Shown: positions 8,742 to 18,404, counted from the stretch's first letter. The stretch is 64,000 nt of DNA from Winogradskyella epiphytica (GCF_003217215.1 NZ_QJTD01000006.1:67427-131426), one strand, 5' to 3'. The notes: generated by a model not told the origin, from the letters alone. Translations and numbers: made by a program.

Positions 8742-9242
8742 CTATGCTAAACTTGCTAATGCACTTTCGTAATTAGGTTCGTCTTTAATTTCGCTAACTT
8801 GTTCTGTATGTAGGATGGTTCCGTCTTTTTCAATTACCACGATACAACGAGATAATAAACTTTCTAATGGACCATTATTTATAGTTAAACCATAATCTTT
8901 TCCAAAATTTCCAGTTTTAAAATCTGAAAGACTGATGACATTATCTAAACCTTCTGCACCACAAAAACGTGCTAAGGCAAATGGTAAATCTTTAGAAATA
9001 CAAAGAACTTTAGTGTTTTCTAATTGACTCGCTTTTTCGTTAAAAGTTCTTACCGATTGCGCACAAGTACCAGTGTCTATACTTGGAAAAATATTTAAAA
9101 CTAATCTACTGCCCTTATAATCGGCCATTGATTTTGTTGATAAATCCGTTGCAGTGAGTTTAAAATCAGGTGCTTTGCTTCCTACAGATGGTAAGTCGCC
9201 TATAGTTTCTATAGGTGATCCTCCTAATGTTATATTTGCCAT
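8742..9242 (-). CDS. tpx: thiol peroxidase, atypical 2-Cys peroxiredoxin
   Basis: Reduces hydrogen peroxide and alkyl hydroperoxides with thioredoxin in the cytoplasm. It is 166 aa, standard for Tpx. The peroxidatic cysteine (about residue 60) lies in PSIDTGTCAQSVRTFNEKA, and the resolving cysteine (about 94) lies in LARFCGAEG. The N-terminal ITLGGSPIE and VGSKAPDFKLT blocks are also typical of Tpx. No signal peptide. It is followed at once by dgkA, with which it shares no obvious function. Confidence 0.96.
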   Translation of the reverse strand: MANITLGGSPIETIGDLPSVGSKAPDFKLTATDLSTKSMADYKGSRLVLNIFPSIDTGTCAQSVRTFNEKASQLENTKVLCISKDLPFALARFCGAEGLDNVISLSDFKTGNFGKDYGLTINNGPLESLLSRCIVVIEKDGTILHTEQVSEIKDEPNYESALASLA

Positions 9243-9359
9243 GTTTTCTAAATTTTAGTGAATGTTAAAAATAGCAACTTTTAAGCGTATTCGTATAAAA
9301 TAAAACAGAATATTTGAATTAAATAGGTGGATCATATAATGACATCCACAAATAGATGA

Positions 9360-9398
9360 AAATAAAAAAAGCCCTTAAACGTAATGCTTAAGGGCTTT
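9360..9398 (-). terminator. intrinsic terminator of pheT
   Basis: An 11-bp inverted repeat (AAAGCCCTTAA at 9368-9378 with its complement at 9388-9398) has a 9-base loop. Read on the minus strand it is followed by a T run, just downstream of the pheT stop. Confidence 0.85.
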
Positions 9399-9416
9399 AG
9401 TATAGCTGTTGAATTT

Positions 9417-11843
9417 TTAACGTAGTTCTGCGCCAAGCTTATTTTCAAAATTAGCCTGAAGTTTAGACATAATTTTATCAATCTGCTTATCGTTAAGCGT
9501 TTTATGTTCGTCTTGTAGCATGAAACTTACCGCATAACTTTTCTTGCCAGCTGGTAAATTGTCACCTTGATAAACATCAAAAAGTTTTACGCTTTTCAAC
9601 AATTGCTTTTCCGTTTGTTTGGCAATTGTATTAATGTCATCAAAAGTTACCTTTTCATCTAAAAGAAGTGCGAAATCACGTCTTACCGCTGGATATTTAG
9701 GGATTGGGGTAAATTTAATGGTGTTGTAATGAACCATTTCTAATACATTATCCCAATTGAAATCTGCATATAAAACGTTTTGAGAAATTCCAAAATGCTT
9801 CAATACAGATTTCTTGACTAATCCAAAGTCAACTAATTTCTTTTTACCGACAGATAAGCTCATACCTTCACTAAATACATCCATTTTAGTTGGTGCATAT
9901 TTTAATTTGGTAAGACCTAATCGATCTAAAATCGCTTCAGTTGTTCCTTTTAAAAAGAAGAAATCACTTGGGTTTGATGCCGAATTCCAGCGTGTTTCAT
10001 TTTTATTTCCTGTAACTAAAAGAGAAAGGTGTTTGTTTTCAGCTCGTGTTTCAGAATATTGATGGTAGGTCTTTCCGAATTCAAACAATTTTAAATCCGA
10101 ACGTTTTCTATTAATGTTATGAGCCGCTGCTTCTAAACTAGAAAACAATAAAGACTGACGCATGACTTCTAAATCCGTACTAAGTGGGTTAAGCATGCTA
10201 ACATTGTGATCGGGATTTAAATCTTCACTAAGCTCCACGTATTTAGGAGATGTTAACGAGTTAGCCATAATCTCAAAGAAACCTTGAGAAACTAACTGAT
10301 TGCCTATCACATTTTGAAGTTTATAATCTTCAAGTTTAGGAAAATGAGCAATAGACGCATTTAGCTTTTCAGAAGTACCTACATTATTGTAGCCATAAAC
10401 TCGTAGAATTTCTTCAATAATATCTACCTCGCGTTGAACATCATTTCTATAAGCAGGAATAGTTAATCCTAAACCAGCTTCAGTAACGTTGTTCACTTTT
10501 ATGTCTAAAGACGAAAGAATACTCTTAATGGTTTCTTCCGGTATATCTTCACCAATTAACTTTTTAGCATTGGCAAAACTAAGTCTTACCTCAAAATCTT
10601 TAATTTTTTTTGGGTAAGTATCTAAAATATCACTTGTAATTTCTCCACCAGCAACTTCAAGAATTAATAAAGCGGCACGTTTTAACGCGTATTCTGTAAG
10701 GTTAGGGTCAATTCCTCTTTCAAATCGGAATGAGGCATCTGTATTCAATCCATGACGTTTAGCTGTTTTTCTAACACTTACGGGATTAAAATAGGCGCTT
10801 TCTAAAAATATACGTGTTGTGTATTCTGTAACGCCTGAGTCAATGCCACCAAAAACACCTGCTATACACATTGGTTTTTTAGCATCACAGATCATAAGGT
10901 CTTCTTCGTGTAATTCACGCTCAACACCGTCTAGAGTTGTAAATTTTGTTCCAGCTTCACAGGTTTTAACTTGAATTTTATTCCCTGTTATTTTATCACC
11001 ATCAAAGGCGTGTAAAGGTTGTCCTAATTCGTGTAGTACATAATTAGTGGCGTCTACGACATTATTAATCGGCGCTAAACCAATTGATTTTAAGCGGTGT
11101 TGTAGCCAATCAGGAGAAGGGCCAACTTGGATTCCAGAGATCGTAACTCCGCAATAACGCGGTGCTTTATCGTAATCTTGAACGTCAACATCAACCTTAT
11201 ATGCTCTTGCGTCTACGTGGTAAGAACTTACAGAAGGCGTAATTAATTCTAAAGAAATATCTTTTTGTAAAAGCCCCGCTTTTAAGTCACGAGCAACCCC
11301 GTAATGACTCATGGCGTCCGCACGGTTTGGCGTTAAACCTATTTCAAAAACTTGATCGTTTTCAACTTTGAAAAGCTCTGCAGCCGGAGTACCAACTTTA
11401 GTTTCAGGATCTAAAACCATAATGCCATCATGAGACTCTCCAAGACCTAACTCGTCTTCGGCACATATCATACCATGGCTTTCTTCGCCTCGGATTTTTC
11501 CTTTTTTTATGGTCCAAGCTTCACCCTCTGGAGTATACAAAGTCGTTCCAATAGTGGCCACTGGAACTTTTTGTCCTGCTGCTACATTTGGAGCTCCACA
11601 TACAATTTGTACAGGCGTATCTGTGCCGATATTTACGGTGGTCACCTTTAATCGGTCGGCATTTGAATGCTGCTCACAGGTTAAAACTTCGCCTACAACG
11701 ATGCCTTTTAATCCCCCTTTAACAGATTCGTAATTAGTTATTCCTTCTACTTCTAAACCAAGATCAGTTAATAATTCGCCAGTTTTTTCAGCGTCCCAAT
11801 CTACATTTATGAACTGTTTAAGCCAGTTGTATGAAATCTTCAT
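9417..11843 (-). CDS. pheT: phenylalanine--tRNA ligase beta subunit
   Basis: Beta chain of the heterotetrameric phenylalanyl-tRNA synthetase, 808 aa, the usual full length. The N-terminal MKISYNWLKQFI is characteristic. An EMAP/OB tRNA-binding domain follows (VVGEVLTCEQHSNADRLKVT, about residues 45-65), then the B3/B4 editing domain (GLTPNRADAMSHYGVARDL), the B5 domain, the catalytic-like core (HGLNTDASFRFERGIDPN) and the C-terminal ferredoxin-like anticodon-binding domain (FTPIPKYPAVRRDFALLLDE). The alpha subunit gene is not in this window, so pheS and pheT are unlinked here. A possible minus-strand -7 box lies at 11865-11872. Confidence 0.97.
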   Translation of the reverse strand: MKISYNWLKQFINVDWDAEKTGELLTDLGLEVEGITNYESVKGGLKGIVVGEVLTCEQHSNADRLKVTTVNIGTDTPVQIVCGAPNVAAGQKVPVATIGTTLYTPEGEAWTIKKGKIRGEESHGMICAEDELGLGESHDGIMVLDPETKVGTPAAELFKVENDQVFEIGLTPNRADAMSHYGVARDLKAGLLQKDISLELITPSVSSYHVDARAYKVDVDVQDYDKAPRYCGVTISGIQVGPSPDWLQHRLKSIGLAPINNVVDATNYVLHELGQPLHAFDGDKITGNKIQVKTCEAGTKFTTLDGVERELHEEDLMICDAKKPMCIAGVFGGIDSGVTEYTTRIFLESAYFNPVSVRKTAKRHGLNTDASFRFERGIDPNLTEYALKRAALLILEVAGGEITSDILDTYPKKIKDFEVRLSFANAKKLIGEDIPEETIKSILSSLDIKVNNVTEAGLGLTIPAYRNDVQREVDIIEEILRVYGYNNVGTSEKLNASIAHFPKLEDYKLQNVIGNQLVSQGFFEIMANSLTSPKYVELSEDLNPDHNVSMLNPLSTDLEVMRQSLLFSSLEAAAHNINRKRSDLKLFEFGKTYHQYSETRAENKHLSLLVTGNKNETRWNSASNPSDFFFLKGTTEAILDRLGLTKLKYAPTKMDVFSEGMSLSVGKKKLVDFGLVKKSVLKHFGISQNVLYADFNWDNVLEMVHYNTIKFTPIPKYPAVRRDFALLLDEKVTFDDINTIAKQTEKQLLKSVKLFDVYQGDNLPAGKKSYAVSFMLQDEHKTLNDKQIDKIMSKLQANFENKLGAELR

Positions 11844-11864
11844 AGTTTCAATTTAATCAAGCAG

Positions 11865-11872
11865 CAAAGATA
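11865..11872 (-). promoter_or_regulatory. possible -7 promoter box of pheT
   Basis: On the minus strand the sequence reads TATCTTTG, a match to TAnnTTTG, 21 bases before the pheT start codon. No TTG is seen at the usual distance upstream, so support is partial. Confidence 0.4.
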
Positions 11873-11963
11873 GTAATTCCAACAAGTGAATGAAATATGA
11901 AATCAATTTTTTATGTGATCTTTATATTGTTATTTTGAACAAAATTTAAAAAAAAACATTTAT

Positions 11964-13178
11964 ATGCGTTACGCCCTTGTTTGCCTATTACTAGTAATAT
12001 TAACTTCTTGTGAGAGTGAAAAGAAAGAGTATAAATTAAAAAACGGAACCTACCGCGCAAGTTTAGAAACAAAAGATAATGTGAAGTTGCCTTTCATTTT
12101 TAAAGTTGAATCAGCTACAAGTTTGAAAATCTTTAATGCTGAAGAAGTTATAGATGTTGATGAAATCACTTATAGAAATGATTCTGTATTTATACAAGCT
12201 CCTGTATTTGAAGGTTATTTAGTGGCGAAATTTGAAGGTGATAACCTCAAAGGACACTTTGTAAAAGAAAGCTTAGATAGAGTAGTTCCTTTTATTGCTG
12301 AATATGGTAAGTCTAACCGTTTTGAGGTCAGTTCAAGTCCATCACAAGACGTAAATGGAACTTGGGAAACTACTTTTGGAAAAGGTGATCCTGATCAGGA
12401 ATATATTGCGCAAGGCATATTTAAACAGGAAAATGAAAAGGTCACAGGTACCTTTAGAACCACAACGGGTGATTATCGTTATCTAGAAGGTGTGATGGAT
12501 GGTAATGAAATGAAGCTGTCTACTTTCGATGGCGCTAACGCTTATTTATTTACAGCGATAGTTTCAGATTCAACTATGGAAGGTTCATTTTATTCAGGAA
12601 ATCATTATAAACAACCTTTTGAAGCTAAGCGTAATTCGTCCTTTGAATTGCCCAGTGCAGATGAGCTTACGTACTTAAAGGCTGGTTATGATCAACTTGA
12701 ATTTACCTTTCCTGATGAGAATGGCAAAATGGTGTCATTAAGTGATGAGCGTTTTAAGGAGAAGGTTGTTGTGGTTCAAATTATGGGAACTTGGTGTCCA
12801 AATTGTTTGGATGAAAGTAAATACTTCGCTGAATTTTACGACAGCAACAAGGATAAAGGGTTCGAGGTTATTGGTTTAGCTTTTGAATATGTGAAAACTC
12901 AGGAAAAGGCTTTCAATAGCATTGCGCGATTAAAAGAGCGATTAGATATTAAGTATCCGATTCTTTTAGCGCAGTACGGTACGTCTGATAAAGTAAAGGC
13001 GCAAGAAAAATTGCCGATGTTGAATCAAGTCTTGTCTTATCCAACCTCTATATTTATTGATAAAACCGGGAAGGTTCGAAAAATTCATACAGGATTTAAT
13101 GGGCCTGCGACAGGTACCAAGTATCTAGAGTTTAAAGAAGATTTTGAAGCATTCGTGGGGAGCTTATTAGATGAGTAA
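11964..13178 (+). CDS. TlpA-like thioredoxin-domain lipoprotein
   Basis: Envelope thiol-disulfide protein. The signal ends in a lipobox (LLVILTSCES), so it should be lipid-anchored outside the cytoplasm. The first ~240 residues are a beta-rich region of the kind found before redoxin domains in Bacteroidota. From about residue 245 an AhpC/TSA-TlpA fold begins. It includes VVVQIMGTWCPNCLDESKYF with the redox CxxC (WCPNC, about residues 276-280), a central ERL-IKYPILLAQ strand, and the cis-proline strand SYPTSIFIDKTGKVR. It is transcribed alone, divergently from pheT. Its likely role is reducing disulfides in periplasmic partners; a specific client is unknown. Confidence 0.88.
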   Translation: MRYALVCLLLVILTSCESEKKEYKLKNGTYRASLETKDNVKLPFIFKVESATSLKIFNAEEVIDVDEITYRNDSVFIQAPVFEGYLVAKFEGDNLKGHFVKESLDRVVPFIAEYGKSNRFEVSSSPSQDVNGTWETTFGKGDPDQEYIAQGIFKQENEKVTGTFRTTTGDYRYLEGVMDGNEMKLSTFDGANAYLFTAIVSDSTMEGSFYSGNHYKQPFEAKRNSSFELPSADELTYLKAGYDQLEFTFPDENGKMVSLSDERFKEKVVVVQIMGTWCPNCLDESKYFAEFYDSNKDKGFEVIGLAFEYVKTQEKAFNSIARLKERLDIKYPILLAQYGTSDKVKAQEKLPMLNQVLSYPTSIFIDKTGKVRKIHTGFNGPATGTKYLEFKEDFEAFVGSLLDE

Positions 13179-13236
13179 TTGGTCATCTCATATTCAATTT
13201 GCGCTAATATAATTTGCAAACCGACTAAGAGGTGAA

Positions 13237-13264
13237 GTTCAATCGGGTTAAATTTGTATTGAAC
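13237..13264 (+). promoter_or_regulatory. promoter box inside an inverted repeat, upstream of the Pmp3-type gene
   Basis: TAAATTTG at 13249-13256 matches the Bacteroidota -7 element and lies 27 bases before the start codon of the small membrane protein. It is framed by a perfect inverted repeat, GTTCAAT (13237-13243) and ATTGAAC (13258-13264), with 14 bases between the arms. A repressor bound to such a site would cover the promoter and start point. Confidence 0.45.
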
Positions 13265-13283
13265 TCAAAAAAAAGTAAGATAA

Positions 13284-13439
13284 ATGTCATTAGTAACAAT
13301 CATAATTAGTATTCTTTTACCGCCATTAGCTGTATTTCTAAAGAGTGGTTTAGGAACTCAATTTTTAATAAGCCTTTTGTTAACATTAATAGGTTGGTTG
13401 CCAGGTATAATTTACGCACTTTATGTCAATAGTAAATAA
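13284..13439 (+). CDS. YqaE/Pmp3 family membrane protein (UPF0057)
   Basis: A 51-residue protein that is easy to miss because of its size. The translation begins MSLVTIIISILLPPLAVFLK and continues with a G-W-x-P-G-I-I-Y-A-L-Y-V block. This is the Pmp3/YqaE pattern: a first hydrophobic helix with PPxAVFLK, a short polar loop, and a second helix with GWLPGIIYALYV. In yeast, plants and bacteria these proteolipids are induced by salt, cold or envelope stress and affect membrane potential. The ATG follows an A/G-rich leader. The next gene starts 9 bases after the stop, so both are probably one stress-related transcript. Confidence 0.92.
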   Translation: MSLVTIIISILLPPLAVFLKSGLGTQFLISLLLTLIGWLPGIIYALYVNSK

Positions 13440-13448
13440 AGGAAAACT

Positions 13449-14081
13449 ATGGAAAATGTATTAGTTGCAGGTGCTAATGGTACCACTGGCAGGCATATTG
13501 TAAATAAATTAAAATCTTCATCAAACTTTAATCCGGTTGCGATGGTAAGAAAAGAAGAGCAGCAGAAGCAATTTAAGGAAGAGGGAGTGGAAACGGTTCT
13601 AGCGGATTTAACGCAAGACCTTAGGCATACTGTAAAGGGTATAGATAAGGTGGTTTTTGCGGCTGGATCTGGTGGAAAGAATGTTGTTGAAGTTGATCAA
13701 GAAGGAGCAAAGTGCCTTATGGATGTTTTAAAAACGGCAAACATCAAGAGATTTGTAATGTTGAGCTCTATGGGAGCAGATCATCCGGAGTCTGTAACGG
13801 ACTTAAAAGATTATATGAAAGCCAAGCAAAATGCCGACGAGCATCTAAGAAATAGTGGGCTAAAATACACTATTGTTAGGCCAGGTGCGCTTATTAATGC
13901 TGAAGCTAAAGGGAAAATAGAATTGAAGGGAAAACTAAATAAACAGGGAGAGATAAGTAGAGAAGATGTCGCTCAAACCCTTGTTGGTGCCTTAGATGAT
14001 GAGGCGCCTTTTAATACAACCTTTGAAATTATTGAGGGTGATACTTTAATAGGAGAGGCGCTTAGTAGTTTTAATAGTTAA
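13449..14081 (+). CDS. NAD(P)-binding oxidoreductase, atypical SDR (NmrA/YwnB-like)
   Basis: A 210-residue Rossmann protein. The N-terminal dinucleotide motif is VLVAGANGTTGRHIV, followed by an acidic/basic switch at the end of strand 2 (MVRKEEQ), then VVFAAGSGGKN and MLSSMGADHPE. The YxxxK pair of classical SDRs is replaced by DYMKAKQNADEHLR, as is usual in atypical SDRs of the NAD(P)-sensing or isomerase-like group. Strand 6 is YTIVRPGALIN. The substrate is unknown. It lies 9 bases downstream of the Pmp3-type gene and before a clear terminator, so the two form a bicistronic unit. Confidence 0.88.
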   Translation: MENVLVAGANGTTGRHIVNKLKSSSNFNPVAMVRKEEQQKQFKEEGVETVLADLTQDLRHTVKGIDKVVFAAGSGGKNVVEVDQEGAKCLMDVLKTANIKRFVMLSSMGADHPESVTDLKDYMKAKQNADEHLRNSGLKYTIVRPGALINAEAKGKIELKGKLNKQGEISREDVAQTLVGALDDEAPFNTTFEIIEGDTLIGEALSSFNS

Positions 14082-14117
14082 GTCAGGCACAAAGTAAATT
14101 AGTATATAAAATAAAAG

Positions 14118-14149
14118 ATAGAGGCGTTTTTTAAAGCGTCTCTTTTTTA
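14118..14149 (+). terminator. intrinsic terminator
   Basis: The stem AGAGGCG/CGTCTCT (14120-14126 with 14137-14143, one G-T pair) is followed by a run of six T. It lies downstream of the SDR-type gene. Confidence 0.8.
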
Positions 14150-14176
14150 TTAGGCTAATTTATAGACTGCCAAACA

Positions 14177-16279
14177 CTAACTAATATAATTCCAGATATT
14201 GCGATACTTACTCATTTGTCTGTAGGTGTGGAGAATTGCTTTGTTTTCGGGTAAAGCTAAGCTTGGGTCTACTTTAAGTATGTTTTTGGCGTAATAGCGT
14301 GCTTGTTGAAGAATGTCTTTATCTTTTACAATATCAGCAATACGTAAATTTAAAACACCACTCTGTTGTGTACCCATAATATCCCCTGGCCCACGAAGTT
14401 TTAAATCTACTTCGGCAATCTCAAAACCGTCACTGCTTCTTACCATAGTCTCAAGGCGAGTTTTGCTATCCTGACTCAATTTATGGCCTGTCATTAAAAT
14501 ACAGTAACTCTGTTCTGCTCCACGACCTACGCGTCCTCGTAATTGGTGTAATTGTGATAACCCGAAGCGTTCAGCACTTTCAATAATCATCACTGAGGCG
14601 TTGGGAACGTTTACGCCAACTTCAATAACTGTGGTAGCCACCATAATTTGAGTTTCGCCTTTTACAAATCGTTCCATTTCAAAATCTTTATCCGCTGGTT
14701 TCATTTTTCCGTGAACAATGGAAATTTGATAATCTGGCATCGGAAATTCTCGAGCCACGCTTTCGTAGCCATCCATTAAATCCTTATAATCCATTTTTTC
14801 ACTTTCTTGGATTAAAGGATACACGATATAAACTTGTCGGCCTAAAGCAATTTCATCTCGTATAAATTTGAAAACTTTAAGGCGATTACTATCATAACGA
14901 TGAACTGTTTTTATTGGTTTTCTACCTGCAGGTAATTCATCGATAACAGAGATGTCCAAGTCGCCATAAACAGACATGGCTAAAGTTCTAGGAATTGGCG
15001 TAGCAGTCATGACCAAAATATTTGGTGGAAGCGTATTTTTGTGCCATAATTTTGAGCGCTGAGCAACACCAAATCGATGTTGTTCATCTATAATTGCAAG
15101 ACCTAAATTCTTAAATTTTACCTTATCTTCGAGGAGAGCATGAGTGCCAATTAAGATCTGTAAATCGCCATTTTCTAAATTTTCGTGTATAATTTTTCTA
15201 TCTGAAGTTTTTGTTGACCCAGTTAGTAGTGATATGCTGATTCCTAATGGTTTACATAGCTCACTTAATCCCTGGTAGTGTTGGACTGACAAAATTGCAG
15301 TCGGTGCCATTAGGCAGCATTGGAAACCGTTGTCAAGCCCCATGAGCATTGACATAAAGGCGACTATGGTTTTGCCTGAGCCTACATCGCCTTGTAAAAG
15401 TCGATTCATTTGAGCATTGCTGCCTAAGTCTTGTCTTATTTCTTTTAAAACACGTTTCTGTGCATTGGTTAAATCGAATGGTAAATGCTCTTTGTAAAAA
15501 GTATTAAAATAGTCTCCAACTTTATCAAAAGTAAATCCTTTTATTTTTGATTTATGGATGAGATTTTTAATAATTAGCTGCAGTTGAATATAAAATAATT
15601 CTTCAAATTTTAATCGGAATTGAGCACGTGCTAAAAGCTCTGGATTTTTTGGAAAATGTATATTAAAAAGAGCCTCAGATTTAGAAAGTAATTTTAGTTC
15701 AGCTAATAAAGAATCGGGTAAAGTTTCTATAAATCGTCCTTTGGTTTCCAAAAACAGTTGTTGCATTATTTTGGTCGTAACACGATTTGTAATGCCTTTA
15801 TTCGAAAGCTTTTCTGTGGATGGGTAAATTGCTTGCATCGCAGAACGCAAATTACTTTCATGTTCAGATTGCAACTCCATGTCGGGATGAGGCATACTAA
15901 ATTTTCCATTGAACCAATTGGTTTTACCGAAAATCACATAAGTTTGACCGGTTTTTAGACTGTCTCTAATCCATTTTTGTCCTCTAAACCACACCAATTC
16001 CATTACTCCGGTGTCATCCCTGAAGTCGGCAACCAAGCGTTTGCCTCGCTTTTGTGCGACTTCTCTAAACCCTGTAATTCTTCCTATGACTTGAACTTCA
16101 GCATTATTTTGCTGTAGTTCGTCGATTTTATAGTATCTCGTTCGATCTATATAGCGATTGGGGAACAAGTTAATAAGGTCTTGATAGGTCTGAATACCCA
16201 ATTCTGACCGCAACAAATCTGCTCGGTTTGGGCCAACACCTTTGAGGTAGTCAATGGGAGTTTGTAAGTTCGCACTCAT
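14177..16279 (-). CDS. recG: ATP-dependent DNA helicase RecG
   Basis: Reverses stalled replication forks and branch-migrates Holliday junctions. It is 700 aa, full length. An N-terminal wedge domain with OB fold (VQVIGRITGFREVAQKRGKR) is followed by the superfamily 2 motor: motif I LLQGDVGSGKTIVAFMS, motif II IIDEQHRFGVAQR, motif III MTATPIPRTLAMS, and motif VI QLRGRVGRGAEQSYC. The C-terminal TRG region is present (LRGPGDIMGTQQSG). It is convergent with the SDR-type gene and divergent from the M1 peptidase gene, so it is probably monocistronic. Confidence 0.97.
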   Translation of the reverse strand: MSANLQTPIDYLKGVGPNRADLLRSELGIQTYQDLINLFPNRYIDRTRYYKIDELQQNNAEVQVIGRITGFREVAQKRGKRLVADFRDDTGVMELVWFRGQKWIRDSLKTGQTYVIFGKTNWFNGKFSMPHPDMELQSEHESNLRSAMQAIYPSTEKLSNKGITNRVTTKIMQQLFLETKGRFIETLPDSLLAELKLLSKSEALFNIHFPKNPELLARAQFRLKFEELFYIQLQLIIKNLIHKSKIKGFTFDKVGDYFNTFYKEHLPFDLTNAQKRVLKEIRQDLGSNAQMNRLLQGDVGSGKTIVAFMSMLMGLDNGFQCCLMAPTAILSVQHYQGLSELCKPLGISISLLTGSTKTSDRKIIHENLENGDLQILIGTHALLEDKVKFKNLGLAIIDEQHRFGVAQRSKLWHKNTLPPNILVMTATPIPRTLAMSVYGDLDISVIDELPAGRKPIKTVHRYDSNRLKVFKFIRDEIALGRQVYIVYPLIQESEKMDYKDLMDGYESVAREFPMPDYQISIVHGKMKPADKDFEMERFVKGETQIMVATTVIEVGVNVPNASVMIIESAERFGLSQLHQLRGRVGRGAEQSYCILMTGHKLSQDSKTRLETMVRSSDGFEIAEVDLKLRGPGDIMGTQQSGVLNLRIADIVKDKDILQQARYYAKNILKVDPSLALPENKAILHTYRQMSKYRNIWNYIS

Positions 16280-16439
16280 AGTTGCGAATTTACCTATTTC
16301 ATTTGAAAAAAGGAATCTCTTTTTTTTGCCATTCCTAACTTATGGTAAATTCTCTGAGAATGCTTGGTGTTTTAAGTCAGGTCCTTCGAGGGAATAACAA
16401 TTTATCGTATTTTGGTCATATTCTTGTATATTGGATGTT

Positions 16440-18404
16440 ATGAGAAACCTGATTGTTATTTTCGTGTTATTGTTTGTCAATGTTTGTGCGGCGCAGCAGA
16501 TGGAATTCGTTGATTTTAAACGGCTGCATGCCTCTTTGTCGTTTGATGTTGATTCTACAATGGTTTCGGGCGATGTTGAGCTTCAATTTAAAATACTAAA
16601 AGATGTCGATTCTGTTTTTTTAGACGCTGTAAATATGAAGTTTGATTATTCGTTGAATACAAATGATGGTGTTCAGTTTTATAATGATGGAAAGAAATTG
16701 TGGATGGTGTCTGATTTTAAATCTGGAGTGTCGTACATTGTTAACTTCAGTTATCAGGTTGGTCCAAAGCAAGCTCTTTATTTTGTTGAAAAAAATGGAT
16801 CTCCTCAGATCTGGACTCAAGGACAAGGGAAGTATACAAGTCATTGGCTGCCAAGTTTAGATGATACGAACGATAAAATAGAGTTCGATTTGACCATAAC
16901 TTATGATGAAGATTATAAAGTTTTGGCTAATGGGCAACTTGAAAATATTCAAAAAGTGGATAGTTTGAAGGTCTGGCAATTTGATATGAAGCAACCGATG
17001 TCAAGTTATTTGGTAGCTTTAGCAATTGGTGATTACGATAAAAGAACGGAAACATCTAATAGTGGGACTCCTTTAGAGTTTTACTATTATCCTGAAGACT
17101 CATTAAAAATTGAATCAACTTATAAGTACTCGAAGGAAATGTTTGATTATTTGGAAGAAGAAATTGGATTTCCTTATCCTTGGGGCGTATACAAACAAGT
17201 GCCTGTTCATGATTTTTTATATGCAGGAATGGAAAATACAAGTCTTACTATTTTTTCAGATGCGTTTGTAGTGGATTCGGTAGGGTTTAATGATAAGAAC
17301 TATGTAAATGTTAACGCTCACGAATTAGCGCATCAATGGTTTGGAGATTTAGTGACAGCCAAGTCAAGTGATCATCATTGGCTGCAGGAGGGCTTTGCGA
17401 CGTATTATGCACTGTTGGCAGAGCGTAAGGTGTTTGGGGACGATTATTTCTATTTTAAATTATACCAATCGGCCCAAGAATTAGGAAGGCAAGATGTAGC
17501 TGGCGAAGGAACTTCATTATTAAATCCTAAATCTAGCAGTTTAACGTTTTATCAGCGAGGCGCATGGGTATTGCATGCCTTGCGGAGTAAGGTCGGTGAT
17601 TTGGTTTTTAGAAAAGCTATTCAGAATTATCTTGAAAATCATCAGTTTTCGATTGTACAAACATCCGACTTTATTTCAGAGGTTGAAGTGCTAGCAGAGC
17701 AAGATTTATCGGGATTTGTTGATATATGGATTGTTCAAAAAGAGTTTCCTTTTGATGACGCAATTGGATTATTAAAGGAACAGTCAATGTATATTCAGGA
17801 ATACATTATGGTTGACTGTGAGGCGAAAACTTCAAAATGTGCGGAATATTTAAAGTATGACGTGTCTGATGATGCCAAGGCGAAGATTATTGCTCAGGTG
17901 CCTTATTTGGTTAATGCTAATACTTTCAAGAATGGGTTGAAAGTAAGGCAAGCTATTTCTCAATATGTCAGCGACATTCCTAAGGAGTTAAAATCTGATT
18001 ATGAATCTTTATTAAATGATAAGTCCTATATTACCATAGAAAACGCTTTATATAATCTGTGGGTTAATTTCCCTCAAGAACGTTCAAAATATTTAATTAA
18101 AACCCAGGATGTCATTGGTTTTAGTGATAAAAATGTGAGGTTGTTATGGTTGGTTTTACATCTTAATACTTTGGAATTTCAAGTGGATAAAAAACAAGCG
18201 ATGTATGATGAGTTATTAAGTTATACAGCTGAAAAGTGGAATGCTGACTTAAGAATCAAAGCCTTTCAGTATTTAAATTTAATAAAAGCCTGTGCTGCAG
18301 AATGTGAAACTAATTTGGAGACCGCTAAATCACATCATAATTGGAGAATGGTGAAATTTGCAAGACAGTTTTCGGAACGATTAGATCAAAATAAAGAAGA
18401 ATGA
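16440..18404 (+). CDS. M1-family zinc aminopeptidase, exported
   Basis: Exported gluzincin peptidase of about 650 residues. A signal peptide (MRNLIVIFVLLFVNVCAAQ) begins at 16440; an upstream in-frame ATG at 16431 would add only three residues before it. The M1 signature is complete. The exopeptidase motif AGMENTSLTIF (GAMEN variant) is followed by the zinc site HELAHQWFGD and the distal zinc Glu in WLQEGFATYYALLAE. The N-terminal half is the saddle beta domain, and the C-terminus (~450-655) is a reduced helical region. Its likely role is peptide degradation for nutrition. Its stop overlaps the start of the first patatin gene by 4 bases (ATGA), so the two are translationally coupled. Confidence 0.93.
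   Translation: MRNLIVIFVLLFVNVCAAQQMEFVDFKRLHASLSFDVDSTMVSGDVELQFKILKDVDSVFLDAVNMKFDYSLNTNDGVQFYNDGKKLWMVSDFKSGVSYIVNFSYQVGPKQALYFVEKNGSPQIWTQGQGKYTSHWLPSLDDTNDKIEFDLTITYDEDYKVLANGQLENIQKVDSLKVWQFDMKQPMSSYLVALAIGDYDKRTETSNSGTPLEFYYYPEDSLKIESTYKYSKEMFDYLEEEIGFPYPWGVYKQVPVHDFLYAGMENTSLTIFSDAFVVDSVGFNDKNYVNVNAHELAHQWFGDLVTAKSSDHHWLQEGFATYYALLAERKVFGDDYFYFKLYQSAQELGRQDVAGEGTSLLNPKSSSLTFYQRGAWVLHALRSKVGDLVFRKAIQNYLENHQFSIVQTSDFISEVEVLAEQDLSGFVDIWIVQKEFPFDDAIGLLKEQSMYIQEYIMVDCEAKTSKCAEYLKYDVSDDAKAKIIAQVPYLVNANTFKNGLKVRQAISQYVSDIPKELKSDYESLLNDKSYITIENALYNLWVNFPQERSKYLIKTQDVIGFSDKNVRLLWLVLHLNTLEFQVDKKQAMYDELLSYTAEKWNADLRIKAFQYLNLIKACAAECETNLETAKSHHNWRMVKFARQFSERLDQNKEE

Noticed and set aside
16431..16439. 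Upstream ATG of the M1 peptidase
   Set aside because: It adds Met-Asp-Val, with an acidic residue, before a good signal peptide; starting at 16440 gives the proper basic N-terminus.
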